Positions 44,324 through 54,041 of a stretch of DNA of 64,000 bases are shown here, piece after piece. The position numbers and the translations under genes were made by a program. The stretch is from Alphaproteobacteria bacterium. GTDB taxonomy: Bacteria; Pseudomonadota; Alphaproteobacteria; VGDZ01. The stretch's first letter is position 1. Each line of letters begins with the position of its first letter. The notes beneath the pieces are model-generated. The model did no database searches. It saw nothing but the letters and a program-made list of their open reading frames with translations, and was not told the origin of the DNA. The stretch is taken from the NCBI GenBank assembly GCA_016869515.1, contig VGDZ01000005.1, forward strand, positions 1-64,000, read 5' to 3'.

Positions 44324-46193
44324 GGACTCGGTCGTTGATGGTGACTTTGAACTGGCCCTGCAAGGCCTGTTGGTACTGATTGAGCAGATCCGCGCCCACT
44401 GCCTCGGTCAGCGCGCGCGCAATGCGCTCGACCCCGGCCTCGTCCGCGGCCGGATCGGCCGGAACGATCTCGGCCAGACGCGCCACCACCGTCCCGTCGC
44501 CGGCCACGGTCGCGCCCAGGGTCATTTCGCCCGGCTTGAGTTCGAACAGCTTTGCCGCCAGCGCCCCGGACACCGCCTGATCGCCCGAGGGGCCAGACCG
44601 CCGCAGCTGCGCCGAGATCTTGGTCTCGAGCTTGAGGGTACGGGCGGCCCCCGAAAACGACTCCCCAGCCTTTACCTGTTCGATCAGTTTCTCGCCCACC
44701 GCATTGGCGGCGGCCGCGCGCTGCTCGCCGCGCCACGCCGCCAGCACTTCGCTGCGCACCTCGGCCAACGGCTTCAGCGCCGAAGGCCTGATCCCCGTCA
44801 CCCGCGCGATGGCATAGCCATCCTTGGAGGTCTCCATCAGCCGGGTCTCGTCGCCGTCGCCGGTCACGAAAATCGCGTCGATCAGGTTGCGCTCCTCGCT
44901 CAGGCCGTCGATCGGCTTGCCTGCGGGGTCTTGACCCTCGGCGTCGACCGCCGCTACCGCAGTCACCGTCAGCCCGACCTTGGCGGCGGCGTCCTCGAGC
45001 TTGGCGCCGCCCGCAAGCGCGTCCTCGAGCTTGTTGGCGTGATTGGCCAGCGTGTCGGCCGCCCGCCGCAAGCGGATGTCGGTCAGCAGCCGGCCGCGGG
45101 CGTCTTCCAGCGTCTGGGTCTGGGCGGGGATGATCGCGCGCACGCGGAACAAGTGCCAGCCGAACGGGGTCTTCAGCGGCTCGCCGACCGCATTGGCGCC
45201 GAGGTCGAAGGCATGGTCGGCGAACTCCTCCGGCAGGTCGGCCTTGGCGACCATGCCGAGCGCGATGTCCTCGGGCTTGCGATCCAGCATCGCCTTGCCC
45301 ACCGCCATGAAGTCCTCGCCGGCGGTCAGCCGAGCCTTCGCCGTTTTGGCCTGGGCCTCGTCGTCGAACAGCAGCATGTCGACTTCGCGCTGTTCGGCGG
45401 TCTGGAACTCGGAGGCGCGGGCCTCGTACTCGTCCTTGATGTCGTCCTCGCCGACCGCGATCTCGGGCGCGAAATCGGCCGGGGTGAAACGCACCAGCGA
45501 GACGGCGCGATACTCGGGGGCGCTGAAGCGTTCGGCGCGCTCGCGGTGGAATGCCGCCAACGCTTCCTCGCTCGGATCCTGCGGCTCGGGCATGGCCGAC
45601 TGGGCGACGATCGCGATCTCGGCGACGCGCCGTTCCTGGCGAAAGCGGTACAGCGCCTCGGCCAGCACCTTCGGCGCCGCCGCCCCGCCGGCCAGCGCCC
45701 CCAACAGCATGTCGCGGGTCATGTCGCGGCGGGTGTCGGTGACGAAGCCCTGTTCGGTCATGCCGGCGGCGCGCAGGCGGTTCTCGAACACCAGCCGGTC
45801 GAACTCGCCGCGATTGCCGCGAAAGGCCGGGTTGGCGACGATGTCGGCCCTGACCGTCGCATCGTCGATGGCGAGGCCGAGCAGCGCCACTTTCTGGTCG
45901 AGCAGGGCGCGCCCGACCATGGTCTGCAAAGTCTGATCGGGCAGGCCGAGCGCGCGCGCCCGATCGGCATCGAGCTGCCCGCCCATCGCCGCCTGCAGGC
46001 GTTGCAACGAGCGACGGTATTCCTGCTGGAATTGCGACAGGCTGATTTCGACCTGTCCGACCTTGGCCAAGGCCGGATCGCCGCCGCCGCGGAAGATGTC
46101 GGCGATGCCCCAAATGCCGAAGCTGATCACCAAGAGGAACAAGAAGATGCGCAGCACCCAAGTGCCGGCGGTGTTACGAAGGGCTTGAAGCAT
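44307..46193 (-). CDS. SurA N-terminal / PpiD-like peptidyl-prolyl isomerase
   Basis: MLQALRNTAGTWVLRIFLFLLVISFGIWGIADIFRGG; rotamase-like LMETSKDGYAIARV. Confidence 0.9.
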   Translation of the reverse strand: MLQALRNTAGTWVLRIFLFLLVISFGIWGIADIFRGGGDPALAKVGQVEISLSQFQQEYRRSLQRLQAAMGGQLDADRARALGLPDQTLQTMVGRALLDQKVALLGLAIDDATVRADIVANPAFRGNRGEFDRLVFENRLRAAGMTEQGFVTDTRRDMTRDMLLGALAGGAAAPKVLAEALYRFRQERRVAEIAIVAQSAMPEPQDPSEEALAAFHRERAERFSAPEYRAVSLVRFTPADFAPEIAVGEDDIKDEYEARASEFQTAEQREVDMLLFDDEAQAKTAKARLTAGEDFMAVGKAMLDRKPEDIALGMVAKADLPEEFADHAFDLGANAVGEPLKTPFGWHLFRVRAIIPAQTQTLEDARGRLLTDIRLRRAADTLANHANKLEDALAGGAKLEDAAAKVGLTVTAVAAVDAEGQDPAGKPIDGLSEERNLIDAIFVTGDGDETRLMETSKDGYAIARVTGIRPSALKPLAEVRSEVLAAWRGEQRAAAANAVGEKLIEQVKAGESFSGAARTLKLETKISAQLRRSGPSGDQAVSGALAAKLFELKPGEMTLGATVAGDGTVVARLAEIVPADPAADEAGVERIARALTEAVGADLLNQYQQALQGQFKVTINDRVRERAF

Positions 46194-46315
46194 CGCGTGC
46201 GCACCGAAATCGAAAAGGGGCCGGATGATAGGCGCTGGCCCGCCGTCCAGCAACGCCCATTGCGCCGGCGCCGCGCCGGGCGCTAGCTTGGCGACGATCC
46301 ACATCGGAGGTCAGG

Positions 46316-47074
46316 GTGAGCAAGAGACCGCGGCCGTTGGTGGCCGGAAACTGGAAAATGAACGGTTCGCTCGCGGGGGCCAGGGACCTGGCCAAAGCCG
46401 CAGCCGAATTGGCGGGACGGACCCGGACCGAAATCGCGCTTTGCCCGCCCTTTCCCTTATTGGCGCCGGTGGCAGCGATCCTCTCTGGCACCGCGGCACA
46501 GCTCGGTGCCCAGGACTGCCACGCCCAGGACAAGGGGGCCTATACCGGCGACGTCGCGGCACCTTTGTTGCGCGAGATCGGCTGCCGCTACGTCATTCTC
46601 GGCCATTCCGAACGGCGCGCCCAGCACCGCGAAAGCGATCCCGAAGTGCGGGCCAAAGTCGCTGCTGCCTGGCGCGCCGGGCTCGGCGCCATCATCTGCG
46701 TCGGCGAGACCGAGTCCGAGCGCGAACTCGGCCGCACCCGCGCCCGGCTGGCGCTGCAGGTGCAGGAATCGCTGCCCGACGGCGCCAACCCCGCCAACAC
46801 CGTCATCGCCTACGAGCCGGTGTGGGCGATCGGCAGCGGCCGCACGCCGCGACCGGAGGAGGTCAGCGAATTGCATGCCTTTTTGCGTGCGGCTTTGGTG
46901 GCACGGATCGGCCCGGAGGCGGACTCCGTCCGCATCCTCTACGGCGGCTCGGTCAAGGCCGACAACGCCCGCGCCTTGATGGGCGTGCCCGAAGTCGACG
47001 GCGCGCTGGTGGGCGGCGCCAGCCTGGATGCCAAGGCTTTCTCAGCCATCGCCGAGGCCTGCCGCGAGACTTGA
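46316..47074 (+). CDS. tpiA: Triose-phosphate isomerase
   Basis: LVAGNWKMNGS; VILGHSERR; AYEPVWAIGSGRTP; LYGGSVKADNA; GTG start. Confidence 0.98.
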   Translation: MSKRPRPLVAGNWKMNGSLAGARDLAKAAAELAGRTRTEIALCPPFPLLAPVAAILSGTAAQLGAQDCHAQDKGAYTGDVAAPLLREIGCRYVILGHSERRAQHRESDPEVRAKVAAAWRAGLGAIICVGETESERELGRTRARLALQVQESLPDGANPANTVIAYEPVWAIGSGRTPRPEEVSELHAFLRAALVARIGPEADSVRILYGGSVKADNARALMGVPEVDGALVGGASLDAKAFSAIAEACRET

Positions 47075-47132
47075 TGACCCCGCCTCCGGCGTGCGACTAA
47101 TCCCTTACAGGGATCCACGGACAGACAGAACT

Positions 47133-47780
47133 ATGGCCGCCGGGACGGGAAAACCGGACAAGACCCCAAAAAGTTCGATCTGGGTGGTCGAAGACGATCC
47201 GGCGATGCGGCGCATCCTTGGCATTCGGCTCAAGGACGCGGCCGGACAGGTATCGTTTTTCGAGTCCGGCGAAGCCATGCTCGACGATGTCGACGGTCTC
47301 GACGGCCCGGCCTGCCTGGTCCTGGACATTCGCTTGCCCGGCATGAACGGCATCGAGATCCAGGGCGAGTTGGCGCGTCGCGGTTTCATCATGCCGATCG
47401 TTTTCATCACCTCCGATGCCGACGTGCCGATGGCGGTGGCGGGCATGCGCGCGGGCGCGTTCGACTTCATCGAAAAGCCGCTCGACTACAATCAACTCAA
47501 GAGGCGCATCGGCGAAGCCATCGAGCATCACCGCAAGCAACTGGAGCCCTCCAGCCTGCGGCGACTGACCACCGAAAAACTCGGATCGCTGACGCCGCGC
47601 GAGCATCAGGTTTTGCGGCAGTTGGTGGCCGGACATCAGACCAAGACCATCGCCGCCAATCTTGGCATCAGCGTCCGGACGGCCGAATTGCACCGCGCCC
47701 GCGTCATGCAAAAGAGCGGCGCCGGGAGCCTTTCGGTCCTAGTACGCATGGCCATAGATGCCGGAATTTCAGCGGATTAA
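47133..47780 (+). CDS. FixJ-family (NarL/LuxR HTH) response regulator
   Basis: WVVEDDPAMRRILG; LVLDIRLPGMNGIE; LTPREHQVLRQLVAGHQTKTIAANLGISVRTAELHRARVMQK. Confidence 0.93.
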   Translation: MAAGTGKPDKTPKSSIWVVEDDPAMRRILGIRLKDAAGQVSFFESGEAMLDDVDGLDGPACLVLDIRLPGMNGIEIQGELARRGFIMPIVFITSDADVPMAVAGMRAGAFDFIEKPLDYNQLKRRIGEAIEHHRKQLEPSSLRRLTTEKLGSLTPREHQVLRQLVAGHQTKTIAANLGISVRTAELHRARVMQKSGAGSLSVLVRMAIDAGISAD

Positions 47781-47939
47781 AGCAATAAAATACGTGTCTC
47801 TGCGTACGAAAGATACGCAATTATCCCCCCTCATGACATGCGATAAGTTGAATGTAATATTTCGAGGCTATCGGTCTCCGATGTGCCGAGAACGGCGGAC
47901 CAGACCATAGCGCCCCAGGTTCTGGATCGCTGAAACGGC

Positions 47940-47965
47940 GGGCCCGGACAGCAATGTCCGGGCCC
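47940..47965. terminator. Strong hairpin with GCAA tetraloop upstream of secG
   Basis: GGGCCCGGACA-GCAA-TGTCCGGGCCC, perfect 11-bp stem; weak U-run (GTTGCGTTT). Confidence 0.55.
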
Positions 47966-48034
47966 GTTGCGTTTGGCGGAAGCGCGGCCTATAACCCGGC
48001 CGCTCATTCGTCGCGCGCTGGCCGAGGTTCGATC

Positions 48035-48352
48035 ATGCAAACCGTGCTGTTGGTAATTCATGTGCTGCTGGCGGTGGCCTTGATCGGCGTCGTGCTGCTT
48101 CAGCGCAGCGAAGGTGGCGCGCTTGGCATTGGCGGTTCCGGCGCCAATTTCATGAGCGGTCGCGGTGCGGCAAACTTGTTGACCCGGGCGACCGCCATCC
48201 TGGCGGCCGCGTTCATGGCCACCAGCATCACGCTTGCCATCCTGGCCACCGCCGGGACCAAGCCGAAATCGATCATCGATACCGCGCCCGCCAGGCCGGC
48301 CGCCGATTCGCCCGAACGTCCGGCCGAGCCGGCGGTGCCGCTGGCGCGTTGA
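48035..48352 (+). CDS. secG: Preprotein translocase subunit SecG
   Basis: VLLVIHVLLAVALIGVVLLQRSEGGALGIGG. Confidence 0.95.
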   Translation: MQTVLLVIHVLLAVALIGVVLLQRSEGGALGIGGSGANFMSGRGAANLLTRATAILAAAFMATSITLAILATAGTKPKSIIDTAPARPAADSPERPAEPAVPLAR

Positions 48353-48377
48353 CGCTAGGGAATCCGGGGCTTGGCAT

Positions 48378-48406
48378 AGCCGGCTGTTGACCCGCCGGCT
48401 TTTTCT
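48378..48406 (+). terminator. Rho-independent terminator-like hairpin between secG and pyrG
   Basis: AGCCGGC-TGTTGACCC-GCCGGCT followed by TTTTCT. Confidence 0.75.
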
Positions 48407-48421
48407 GTAGACTGGGGTTCC

Positions 48422-50050
48422 ATGACGCGGTTCATTTTCGTCACCGGCGGCGTGGTCTCATCCCTCGGCAAGGGCTTGGCATCGGCGGCGATCGGCGCGC
48501 TGTTGCAGGCGCGCGGCTTTACCGTGCGGTTGCGCAAGTTCGATCCCTATCTCAACGTCGATCCCGGGACGATGAGCCCCTATCAGCACGGCGAGGTCTA
48601 CGTCACCGACGACGGCGCCGAGACCGATCTCGACCTCGGCCATTACGAGCGCTTCACCGGCGTGTCGGCACGGCGGGCGGATTCGCTGACCGCCGGCCGG
48701 GTCTACCAGACCATCCTCGAACGCGAACGCCGCGGCGACTATCTCGGCCGCACCGTGCAGGTGATTCCGCACGTCACCGACTGCATCAAGGAATTCATCC
48801 GCCAGGACACCGAAGGCGTCGACTTCACCCTGGTCGAGATCGGCGGCACTGTCGGCGACATCGAAGGCCTGCCGTTCTTCGAGGCCATCCGCCAGATGCG
48901 CCACGAACTCGGGTCCGAGCGCACGCTGTTCGTGCATCTGACGCTGGTGCCGTTCATTGCCGCGGCCGGCGAGCTCAAGACCAAGCCGACCCAGCATTCG
49001 GTCAAGGAACTGCGTTCGATCGGCATCCAGCCCGACGTGCTGCTGTGCCGCTGCGATCGCGAGATTCCGCAATCCGAGCGCCGCAAGATCGCGCTGTTCT
49101 GCAATCTGCGCGAGGAGCGCGTCATCCAGGCGCGCGACGTCGCCACCATCTACGAGGCGCCGATCCGCTACCACGCCGAGGGACTGGACGACCAGATCCT
49201 GGCGGCGCTCGGCATGGCGAGCGCGCCCGATCCCGAGCTCGATCGCTGGCACGAGGTGGTGCGGCGCGTGCTGCAGCCCGAGGGCGCGGTCAAGATCGCC
49301 GTGATCGGCAAGTACACCGGCCTCAAGGACGCCTACAAGTCGCTGGCCGAGGCGCTGGCCCATGGCGGCATCGCCAACAACGTGCGGGTCGATCTGGAAT
49401 GGTTCGATTCCGAGATCTTCGAAAGCCAGGAGGCCAGCACCCATCTCGAGGGCGTCAACGGCATCCTGGTGCCGGGCGGCTTCGGCGAGCGCGGCACCGA
49501 AGGCAAGATCGCCGCCGCCGGTTTCGCCCGCCAGCGCCGGGTACCCTATTTCGGCATCTGCTTCGGCATGCAGATGGCGGTGATCGAAGCCGCGCGGCAC
49601 ATGGCCGGCATCGCCGGCGCCAGCTCGACCGAATTCGGTCCCTGCCAGGAGCCGGTGATCGGGCTGATGACCGAATGGCTGCGCGGCAACGAGGTCGAGC
49701 GCCGGCGGCTGGGCGACAATCTCGGCGGCACCATGCGGTTGGGCGCCTATGACTGCGACCTGGCCGATGGCAGCCGCGTCGCCGGCGTCTACGGCCAGCG
49801 CCGCATTTCCGAGCGCCACCGCCACCGCTACGAGGTCAACATCGGCTATCGCGAACGACTGGAGAGCGCGGGCTTGCGCTTTTCCGGCCTGTCGCCCGAC
49901 GGCATTCTGCCGGAAATCGTCGAACTGCCGCAGCATCCCTGGTTCGTCGGCGTGCAGTTCCACCCCGAACTCAAGTCGCGGCCGTTCGCGCCGCATCCGC
50001 TGTTCGCCAGCTTCGTCAAGGCCGCGGTCGAACAGAGCCGGCTGGTTTGA
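48422..50050 (+). CDS. pyrG: CTP synthase
   Basis: [40 protein letters not shown] glutaminase motif. Confidence 0.99.
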   Translation: MTRFIFVTGGVVSSLGKGLASAAIGALLQARGFTVRLRKFDPYLNVDPGTMSPYQHGEVYVTDDGAETDLDLGHYERFTGVSARRADSLTAGRVYQTILERERRGDYLGRTVQVIPHVTDCIKEFIRQDTEGVDFTLVEIGGTVGDIEGLPFFEAIRQMRHELGSERTLFVHLTLVPFIAAAGELKTKPTQHSVKELRSIGIQPDVLLCRCDREIPQSERRKIALFCNLREERVIQARDVATIYEAPIRYHAEGLDDQILAALGMASAPDPELDRWHEVVRRVLQPEGAVKIAVIGKYTGLKDAYKSLAEALAHGGIANNVRVDLEWFDSEIFESQEASTHLEGVNGILVPGGFGERGTEGKIAAAGFARQRRVPYFGICFGMQMAVIEAARHMAGIAGASSTEFGPCQEPVIGLMTEWLRGNEVERRRLGDNLGGTMRLGAYDCDLADGSRVAGVYGQRRISERHRHRYEVNIGYRERLESAGLRFSGLSPDGILPEIVELPQHPWFVGVQFHPELKSRPFAPHPLFASFVKAAVEQSRLV

Positions 50051-50121
50051 AGATTGTATCGCGCCACCGCCTGTGCTGTGGTGCCGTCCGCTGGGGCGCG
50101 GCGGTCGGAATCGGCTGAGGC

Positions 50122-50502
50122 ATGACGCAAACGGCCAAGAAACTCTTGGTGATGGACGACGACGTCGACTTCGCCGAACTGGTCAGCCGGGTCGGGGCGG
50201 AGTTGGGCTACAGCGTCCTGACCTTGACCGAGTCCCGGCGCTTCCAGGCCGAGTTCGCCGCCTTCCGTCCCGATGTGGTGTTTCTCGACATCGTCATGCC
50301 CGACATCGACGGCACGCAGCTGGTGCGCTGGCTGTCGCGCGACGCGCCGACCATCCGCCTGATCATCGCCACCGGCTACAATCCCTACTATCTGCACTTG
50401 GCGGAAACGCTGGGCCAGGTGGCGGGCCTGGTGCCGGTGGCTCAACTGCGCAAGCCGATCCCGCTGGACGAGTTGCGCGCCGCCCTCAAGGCCGCGCTTT
50501 AG
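50122..50502 (+). CDS. Single-domain response regulator
   Basis: LLVMDDDVDFAELVSRVG; VVFLDIVMPDIDG; QLRKPIPLDEL. Confidence 0.88.
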   Translation: MTQTAKKLLVMDDDVDFAELVSRVGAELGYSVLTLTESRRFQAEFAAFRPDVVFLDIVMPDIDGTQLVRWLSRDAPTIRLIIATGYNPYYLHLAETLGQVAGLVPVAQLRKPIPLDELRAALKAAL

Positions 50503-52144
50503 CCGACAGATATTCGGTCACGTTCTCGGTCGGTCGGCCGAACAAGTAGCCCTGGCCGTAGGCCACGCCCAGTTCCGCCAGCAGCGATGCCACGTCTTCG
50601 TTTTCGACCATTTCGGCGATCACCTGCATGCCGAGATCGCCCGCCAGCGCGGTCATCGCCTTGAGGAAGGGCCGAGTAGAGACCGAGGCCAGGGCGTCGC
50701 GGACATAGGAGCCGTCGATCTTGGCGAAGTCGACTTGCAGCGCCCGCAAGTATTGGAATGCCGCGGCACCGGCGCCGAGATCGTCGAGGCAGACCGGATA
50801 GCCCGCGCGCCGCAGGCCCTGCACCACGTTGTTGGCCGCCGCCAAGTCGCGGATCTCGGCGCTTTCGGTGACCTCGAACAGGACGCGGCCCTTGGCGGCA
50901 TGGCGCACCCGCAGCAGCCGGTGCAGCGCATCGACGAAGCTGGGCGAGGACAGCGACCGGCCCGACAGGTTGATGGCGATCGCCGCCTTGGTCGCGGTCG
51001 CCTCGCGGCCTTCGAGCCAGGCCAAAGCGCGTTTGCAGATCGCCATGTCGATGTCGAGGATCAGGCCGACATCCTCGGCGAACCCGATCAGATCGGCCGG
51101 CGAACCGGCTGCCTCGCCCTCGCCGAAGCGCACCAGGGTCTCGAAATGGTGCACCTTGCGCGAGGCCAGGTCGACGATCGGCTGGAAGGCCAGCTTGAAC
51201 CAGCCTTTGGCCACCACCTCGCGCACTCGCCGCATGCGATCCACGGTTTCGCTCAGGCGCTCGCGATAGCCCTTGGCCAGCGCCTCGATGGTGACGTCCT
51301 CGCCCTCGATGGCGAAGCGGTTGATGGCATAGACCACCGCCTGGCCGAGATCGTGCGGATCGACCCCGCTCTGGGCCAGTTCGAAGGTGGCCGACTTGAT
51401 GATCGCCATCTTGTCCGCCGGCAGCACGTCGCGCGCGATCTCGCGCAGCCGCCGTTCGATCGCGGCGCTATCGATGCCTTCGGCGTGCAGCACGCCGTAG
51501 CGTCCCTCGTCCAGGCGCGCCGCCATGTCGCCATCGAACGACACCGAGCGCAGATAGGCGCCGACCGAACTGACCAGGTTCTCGGCCGTGTCGGGCGGCA
51601 GGTTGGCGGGATTGGGCAGTTCGAGCAGGGTCAGCTTGCCCTTCTCGCCATCGCCGCCGGGCTGGGTGGCGCGCTGTCCGGCCAGTGCCGCAAGGCCGTC
51701 GGCCGCCAACAGCCCGCTGGCCTCGTCGCGCTTGCCGGCGTGGGTCGGCGCGTGACGCAGCACCGTGAAGGCCAGGAAGAAATTGTCGGCAAGGTCGACC
51801 AGCCGATAGCCGCCCAACTTGGCCGCGCTTTCGCGGCCGTCGGGCGCGATCAGGCGCACCACCACCGGTTCGACCCGCTGCGCGAAGCCTTCGCGCATGC
51901 GGTGCAGGAATTCCTTGACCATCGCCCGATCGCCCTTGGCCAGCAGATCGTAGAGCGAGCGCCCCGGCAAATCGCCGTCCTCCAATCCCACCAGGGCGCG
52001 GGTCGATCCGGCGGCGAAGCGGGTCAGACCGTCGCCCGACACCTCGACCAGCATGTCGGCGGCGGCGAAGGCGAAGGCCAGGAAGCGATTGCGCTCCTCG
52101 CGCAGCTTGGCCGTGGCGTTGGCGGGCGGTGCAGGCGCGCTCAT
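50486..52144 (-). CDS. EAL-domain protein with PAS-like N-terminus
   Basis: AFQPIVDLASRKVHHFETLVRFGEG; DDLGAGAAAFQYL; VDFAKIDGSYV; VIAEMVEN. Confidence 0.88.
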   Translation of the reverse strand: MSAPAPPANATAKLREERNRFLAFAFAAADMLVEVSGDGLTRFAAGSTRALVGLEDGDLPGRSLYDLLAKGDRAMVKEFLHRMREGFAQRVEPVVVRLIAPDGRESAAKLGGYRLVDLADNFFLAFTVLRHAPTHAGKRDEASGLLAADGLAALAGQRATQPGGDGEKGKLTLLELPNPANLPPDTAENLVSSVGAYLRSVSFDGDMAARLDEGRYGVLHAEGIDSAAIERRLREIARDVLPADKMAIIKSATFELAQSGVDPHDLGQAVVYAINRFAIEGEDVTIEALAKGYRERLSETVDRMRRVREVVAKGWFKLAFQPIVDLASRKVHHFETLVRFGEGEAAGSPADLIGFAEDVGLILDIDMAICKRALAWLEGREATATKAAIAINLSGRSLSSPSFVDALHRLLRVRHAAKGRVLFEVTESAEIRDLAAANNVVQGLRRAGYPVCLDDLGAGAAAFQYLRALQVDFAKIDGSYVRDALASVSTRPFLKAMTALAGDLGMQVIAEMVENEDVASLLAELGVAYGQGYLFGRPTENVTEYLSAKARP

Positions 52145-52983
52145 CCGCCGGCCAGGAAATCCGCCACCAAGGAAATCTGTCCCGAGACGTTCAGCGCCGG
52201 CGCGTGGCCGCAGCCGGCAATGGTCTCGAGCCGGCAGCGCGGACCGCGCCGCGTCATCTCGCGCGCCACGGCCTCGGTCAGCAGGTCAGAACTCTCGCCG
52301 CGCAACACCAAGGTCGGACAGGCGATCTGGTCGTAGGCCGGCCACAGCTCGTAGTCGCGCGGGTGCAGGACGAATTGGCGCACCATGCGCGGATCGTAGT
52401 GCACGGTCAGGCGCCCGTCCTCGGTCCGCCGCACGCTGGTCTCGGCCATGCGCCGCCATTGCGCATCGCTCAGCGCGCCATAGGGCGCGTAGATGGTTCG
52501 CAGGAAACGCTCGAACTCGGTCATGCTGGCGAAGGCCGGCGGGTTTCCGGCATAGGCCTTGATGCGCTCGACCGCCGGCGGATTCAACGCCGGGCCGATG
52601 TCGTTCAGCACCAGCCGGCCGATGCGGGTCTTGAGCGCGCCGCCGGCGACCGCCATGCCGATCGCGCCCCCCATCGAGGTGCCGACCCAGTGAAACCGCG
52701 CCAGGCCCAGCTCGTCGACCAACGCCGACGCCAGCGCGGCATAATGCGCCAGGCTGTATTGGCTGTCGGGATCGGCGGCCCATTGCGACATGCCGCGGCC
52801 AAGCGTGTCCGGGCAATAGATGCGGTAGCGTCCGGACAGCGCCTCGGCCAAGTCGTCGAAATCGCGCCCGGTGCGTGCCAGCCCGTGCCACATCACCACC
52901 GGCTCGGCGCCCGCCGCGCCCCATTGGGTGACGTGAATCTCGTGGTCGAGCAAGGTCAGGTAGGTCGAAACCGGTCGGCTCAT
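52141..52983 (-). CDS. Alpha/beta hydrolase
   Basis: VVMWHGLARTGRDFDDLAEAL; WVGTSMGGAIGMAVA nucleophile elbow. Confidence 0.9.
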   Translation of the reverse strand: MSRPVSTYLTLLDHEIHVTQWGAAGAEPVVMWHGLARTGRDFDDLAEALSGRYRIYCPDTLGRGMSQWAADPDSQYSLAHYAALASALVDELGLARFHWVGTSMGGAIGMAVAGGALKTRIGRLVLNDIGPALNPPAVERIKAYAGNPPAFASMTEFERFLRTIYAPYGALSDAQWRRMAETSVRRTEDGRLTVHYDPRMVRQFVLHPRDYELWPAYDQIACPTLVLRGESSDLLTEAVAREMTRRGPRCRLETIAGCGHAPALNVSGQISLVADFLAGG

Positions 52984-54041
52984 CGCTCGACTCCGCGCAG
53001 GCGGCCGACGATGCCGCTAGGGAAGAAATAGACCGATAGCACGAAAAGCACGCCCAGCCACAGCAACCAGCGGTCGGGGTGCAGAAGCTCGGGCAATAGC
53101 GGCACGCCCTGGGTCGCCGCCGCCGCTTGCTTCATCAGATCCTGCAGATAGTTCTGGGCCAGGATGAACAAGGTGGCTCCCAAGATCGCGCCGTAGAGCG
53201 AACCCATGCCGCCGATCACCACCATCAGCAGGATGTCGACCATGATCGAAAAGCTGAGCGTGGTGGCGGGCCCGTTGTAGCGCAGCCACAGCGCCATCAT
53301 CGCCCCGGCCAGGGTGGCGATCAGCGCCGAAAGGACGCTGGCCGAGGTGCGGTAGACCACGGTGCGATAGCCCAAAGCCTCGGCGCGGAAGTCGTTCTCG
53401 CGGATCGCCTGCAGCACGCGTCCGAAAGGCGCATTGACCATGCGCAGCATGACCAGGAACAGCGATGCCGAAACCAGGAAAACGCCCCAATAGAGCAGCG
53501 TGCGGCCGGTGATCATGACGCCGAGGATCGGTTCTTCGCTCAAGCGGAATCCGGGCGTAAGCACCGCGGGGATGCGGAAAGTCAGGCCGTCCTCGCCGCC
53601 GGTCAGCCAGGACAGCTGCGAGGCCAGGATCTGGAACGCGCTGGCCACCGCCAGCGTCACCATGGCGAAGAAGATCGCCCGCACCCGCAGGCTGAACAGC
53701 CCGATCGCCAGCGCCAGCGCCGCCGACAGCGACAGCGCCGCGATCAGGCCGATCGCCAGCGCATCCCAACCCGTTCCCAACCGCACGCTGGCGATCGCCA
53801 CGCCATAGGCGCCGATGCCGAAGAACATGGTGTGGGCAAAGGAGACGATGCCGGTATAGCCCAACAGCAGGTCGTAGCTGGCGACCAGCACAATGAACAC
53901 GCAGATCCGCGCCGCCACATCGAGATTGCGCTGCCCCGGAAACAGGATCGGCGCCAAGGCCAAGGCCAGCACCACCGCCAGCACCAGGAAGCTCAGCACC
54001 CGCCCGCGCGGCAGATCGCCTGACAGCAGCCGATCGATCAT
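52980..54041 (-). CDS. Branched-chain amino acid-type ABC transporter permease (LivM-like)
   Basis: DLLLGYTGIVSFAHTMFFGIGAYG; AIRENDFRAEALGY. Confidence 0.93.
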   Translation of the reverse strand: MIDRLLSGDLPRGRVLSFLVLAVVLALALAPILFPGQRNLDVAARICVFIVLVASYDLLLGYTGIVSFAHTMFFGIGAYGVAIASVRLGTGWDALAIGLIAALSLSAALALAIGLFSLRVRAIFFAMVTLAVASAFQILASQLSWLTGGEDGLTFRIPAVLTPGFRLSEEPILGVMITGRTLLYWGVFLVSASLFLVMLRMVNAPFGRVLQAIRENDFRAEALGYRTVVYRTSASVLSALIATLAGAMMALWLRYNGPATTLSFSIMVDILLMVVIGGMGSLYGAILGATLFILAQNYLQDLMKQAAAATQGVPLLPELLHPDRWLLWLGVLFVLSVYFFPSGIVGRLRGVER

